The notes beneath the pieces were generated by a model. The model was not told the origin of the DNA, made no database searches, and saw nothing but the letters and a program-made list of their open reading frames with translations. Below, one piece after another: positions 61,956-64,000 of a DNA stretch of 64,000 nt. This DNA comes from Erpobdella octoculata. Lineage: Eukaryota; Annelida; Clitellata; Hirudinida; Erpobdellidae. The position numbers and the translations under genes are program-made. The DNA lies in contig OZ022242.1 of the NCBI GenBank assembly GCA_963978895.1, positions 5,465,359 through 5,529,358 on the forward strand, given 5' to 3'. Every line of letters starts with the position of its first letter. Positions within the stretch are counted from its first letter, which is position 1.

Positions 61956-63253
61956 CTGTTAGGACATTATTATTACTATTAAAAATAAAAATAATTAAAG
62001 AGTAAAAAATAAAAAAAAACTGCTTATTCTTCTCAAATCCGCTGACCGATGAAAACACGAAAGGCAAAAACCTTTCCAGACACTTGTATCTTAAGAAATG
62101 AAGACAAAATGTTAAACCTTTAATATTGTTATTTACATGGTTCAGAGCAATTTCTGACTAGAAATCAGGTATGCATGAATAAACCTTAAAATAACTTCTG
62201 AAGCACAATCTCTTTTCCAAGTGCTTAAACAACACCCATCAATAACAGTCATTTGAAAGTATTCAATCAAAAGCTAATCCAAAAAAACTTTATAGAAATG
62301 AAGTTCAGAGGTTCAAACTGATGTTTTATTAATAGAAATACTCGTAATTTTCATAGATTCAAAAATCTTTGATCTTCTGCTCATTAAATTTTTTTTAATC
62401 ACATTGCTTCAGTCAGTGCTTGCACCAAAATGGCCTTGGAAAAAGGTTCCGACCTTACAACCTTAAACCTTTTATAAAAAAAAGTGTTCAAGAGTGAGAA
62501 AAAGGAAGGGGAGAGAAAGAGAGAAAAAGAAATAGAGAGAGAGAGAGAGAGAGAGAGAGAGCAAGAGAGAAAGAAATGGAGAGGAAAAAAGATAAACCAG
62601 ATAAACCTCTAAAAAACCTGATCTTAGCTTCTTAAGTTTGGAATAACATACAATATATATATAAAGATAGTAGATAACTTTGCATAACTTCAAATATTAC
62701 ACCTTTCTGACAGGAAAAACAAGTGAACCGTTAAAAACTTCGTTTTCACAAATCCTATATATTTAAATCGGCCCTTTTTATTAATTCCTATATAAAAAAC
62801 TTTTGAATCACTATGAAAAAGACAAAGTTTTATTATAAATCTTTGAGTGAACTCATGTTTGATTTCTCTGAAGAAAATTTGTAATTTTTTTAAATTTTAA
62901 TTAATTTAATTTTATATTTTATTTAAAGCAACAAGCAAACAAACACAGTAAAATAATCCTCTATCCCGAATATTAATATCTCTTTAAATTCATAATCCTT
63001 GTCAAATCTACTGTCCAACTAGCATGTTTATTTCCATTTATTCAATCTAAATCACTGGATGAAAACATTTTTTTCAACATACCAGAAAGCCTTTCCAAAC
63101 CACAGTGTTGCTTGTTGTTGACCTTGTTGTGAAGATTGGGAACACTTCGACTGAACTCAAACTTTGTGAATTTTCCGAAAGCCATTTTTCGAACTTTTTT
63201 CTGAGCAATGCTGGGACCCCAGGTCTGTCTGGTCAGAGAATTCTTTGAAGGAC
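61015..63253 (-). CDS. Unidentified serine-rich protein, last two exons in window
   Basis: I do not recognise the family. Exon 63083-63253 and terminal exon 61015-61955 join in frame (G+AC, Asp) to give 56 + 1 + 312 codons; earlier exons lie right of the window or in unread sequence. The first part is basic (SLTRQTWGPSIAQKKVRKMA, FGKFTKFEFSRSVPNLHNK). The next has a Ser/Arg stretch (SCSSSRQSNSLKR) and a weakly hydrophobic block MGALYSIAAILASVGAGYDI, too short and polar for a secure membrane helix. The remainder is acidic and serine-rich (YFSAIRDSFIEPETSFDDAF, GLTPPHINFSPKLMDIDVDS), the look of a regulated, phosphorylated C-terminal tail. Many Ser-Pro and Thr-Pro sites are visible. Confidence 0.72.
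61956..63082. other. Intron with a (GA)n tract
   Basis: GA-rich repeat at 62490-62585 ((GA)n core 62535-62562). Otherwise ordinary AT-rich intron sequence. Confidence 0.65.
63083..63253 (-). CDS. Unidentified serine-rich gene, penultimate exon
   Basis: Acceptor TGGTTTGCAG|GT, donor CTTTCTG|GTATGT. 171 bp: two bases, 56 codons (PSKNSLTRQTWGPSIAQKKV through QHCGLERLS) and one base. Confidence 0.75.
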
Positions 63254-63299
63254 CTGCAAACCAGCAAAGTAGATTGACAATTTAGAAATGAGATACTAT

Positions 63300-63339
63300 A
63301 TTATACTATATATATATATATACATATATATAAATATAT

Positions 63340-63378
<39 letters not shown>

Positions 63379-63457
63379 TATACATATACATATATATACA
63401 TATATATACATATATATACATATATATATACATATATATACATATACATATATATAC

Positions 63458-63530
<73 letters not shown>
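63300..63530. repeat. (TA)n array with TACATA interruptions
   Basis: About 230 bp of TA broken regularly by CATATA, upstream (on the minus strand) of exon 63083-63253. Confidence 0.95.
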
Positions 63531-63531
<1 letters not shown>

Positions 63532-63742
63532 GCTGATTAATAACTCACTCACTCTGGAGCGCTTGCTTTTTATTATTTTACTATATTTATAATTTATTTA
63601 TTTATATTTTAATTATGATTATTATATCTTACTACAATATTACTATATGTATTGCTGAAGAAAGTAAATATTTTTTATTATAGCTCACAGTCCTTTACAC
63701 CAGTTGTTTTAAGTTGTTGTAGCTATATTATATGTCACAAAT

Positions 63743-63845
63743 AGTGGCGAACTGGACCGCCGGGATACCGGGAAATTTCCCGGTGGGCCCCCTTCCGCCA
63801 TGGTCGATCCCACTGTGGGCTTCTGGGTCCACCTTGGCCGCCCAT
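63743..63845. mobile_element. Possible hAT-type element fragment
   Basis: 'gtggcgaactggaccgccgg' with palindromic 'ccgggaaatttcccgg' resembles GTGGCG-starting hAT ends such as the one at 27532-27861. The partner end is not found. Confidence 0.3.
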
Positions 63846-64000
63846 GGGTGATGAAATGAAATAGATTAATAAAGAAAACCAAAAAGAAAAGAAGAGAATG
63901 AAGTAAAAAGCCCTTATGATATGTTTTATTATACTTTTAACAAGTATAATAAGAAAAGAGCAACTATGAAGTACAAATTCCCTAATTTGTACTTCGCAGT

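Overview
This is eukaryotic, almost certainly invertebrate metazoan, DNA. It is AT-rich, its coding exons are short islands split by GT-AG introns, there is one tRNA, and a very large share is microsatellite, minisatellite and transposon sequence. The repeat style (kilobase CATA arrays, Helitron-like and hAT MITEs) and the animal genes fit a lophotrochozoan such as an annelid or mollusc. A leech-like annelid is my guess, and that assignment is inference only.

Layout. 1-3252: two Helitron-like elements head to tail. 3411-20580 (minus): thirteen exons of a type II membrane M1 aminopeptidase (aminopeptidase N-like). The model was rebuilt from splice sites and exon phase; its C-terminal exons lie beyond the left edge. 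Its introns carry a degenerate LINE, an 828-bp element with a perfect 8-bp target duplication, and several microsatellites. 20581-22312: spacer with minisatellites. 22313-31239 (minus): an eight-exon gene whose phases all agree but whose family I do not recognise; it hosts a 1.1-kb alternating purine-pyrimidine array and a hAT MITE in its introns. 31240-46200: transposon relics (hAT/DUF4371-like transposase, PIF/Harbinger-like MITE, pogo-like fragment, non-LTR reverse transcriptase, Helitron-like copies, a non-autonomous hAT), a perfect 21-bp satellite of about 63 units, and a tRNA-Lys(CTT). 46200-54280: about 4 kb of purine-rich GAA/GAC/GAT repeat followed by near-empty sequence with a 78-bp hAT MITE. 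54380-56506 (minus): an intact C2H2 zinc-finger gene with three SUMO-interaction-like motifs. 59407-60168 (plus): an intact PHOSPHO-family HAD phosphatase. 61015-63253 (minus): the last two exons of an unrecognised serine-rich protein.

The genes look functionally unrelated (ectopeptidase, nuclear zinc-finger protein, small-molecule phosphatase, two unknowns); nothing suggests a cluster or operon. The very long open frames in this window all arise from simple repeats and are not treated as genes. The most noteworthy signals are the tandem Helitron-like dimer, a phase-supported GC-AG intron in the aminopeptidase gene, the flawless 21-bp satellite, the long Z-DNA-prone tract, and the coherent but unidentified multi-exon gene.
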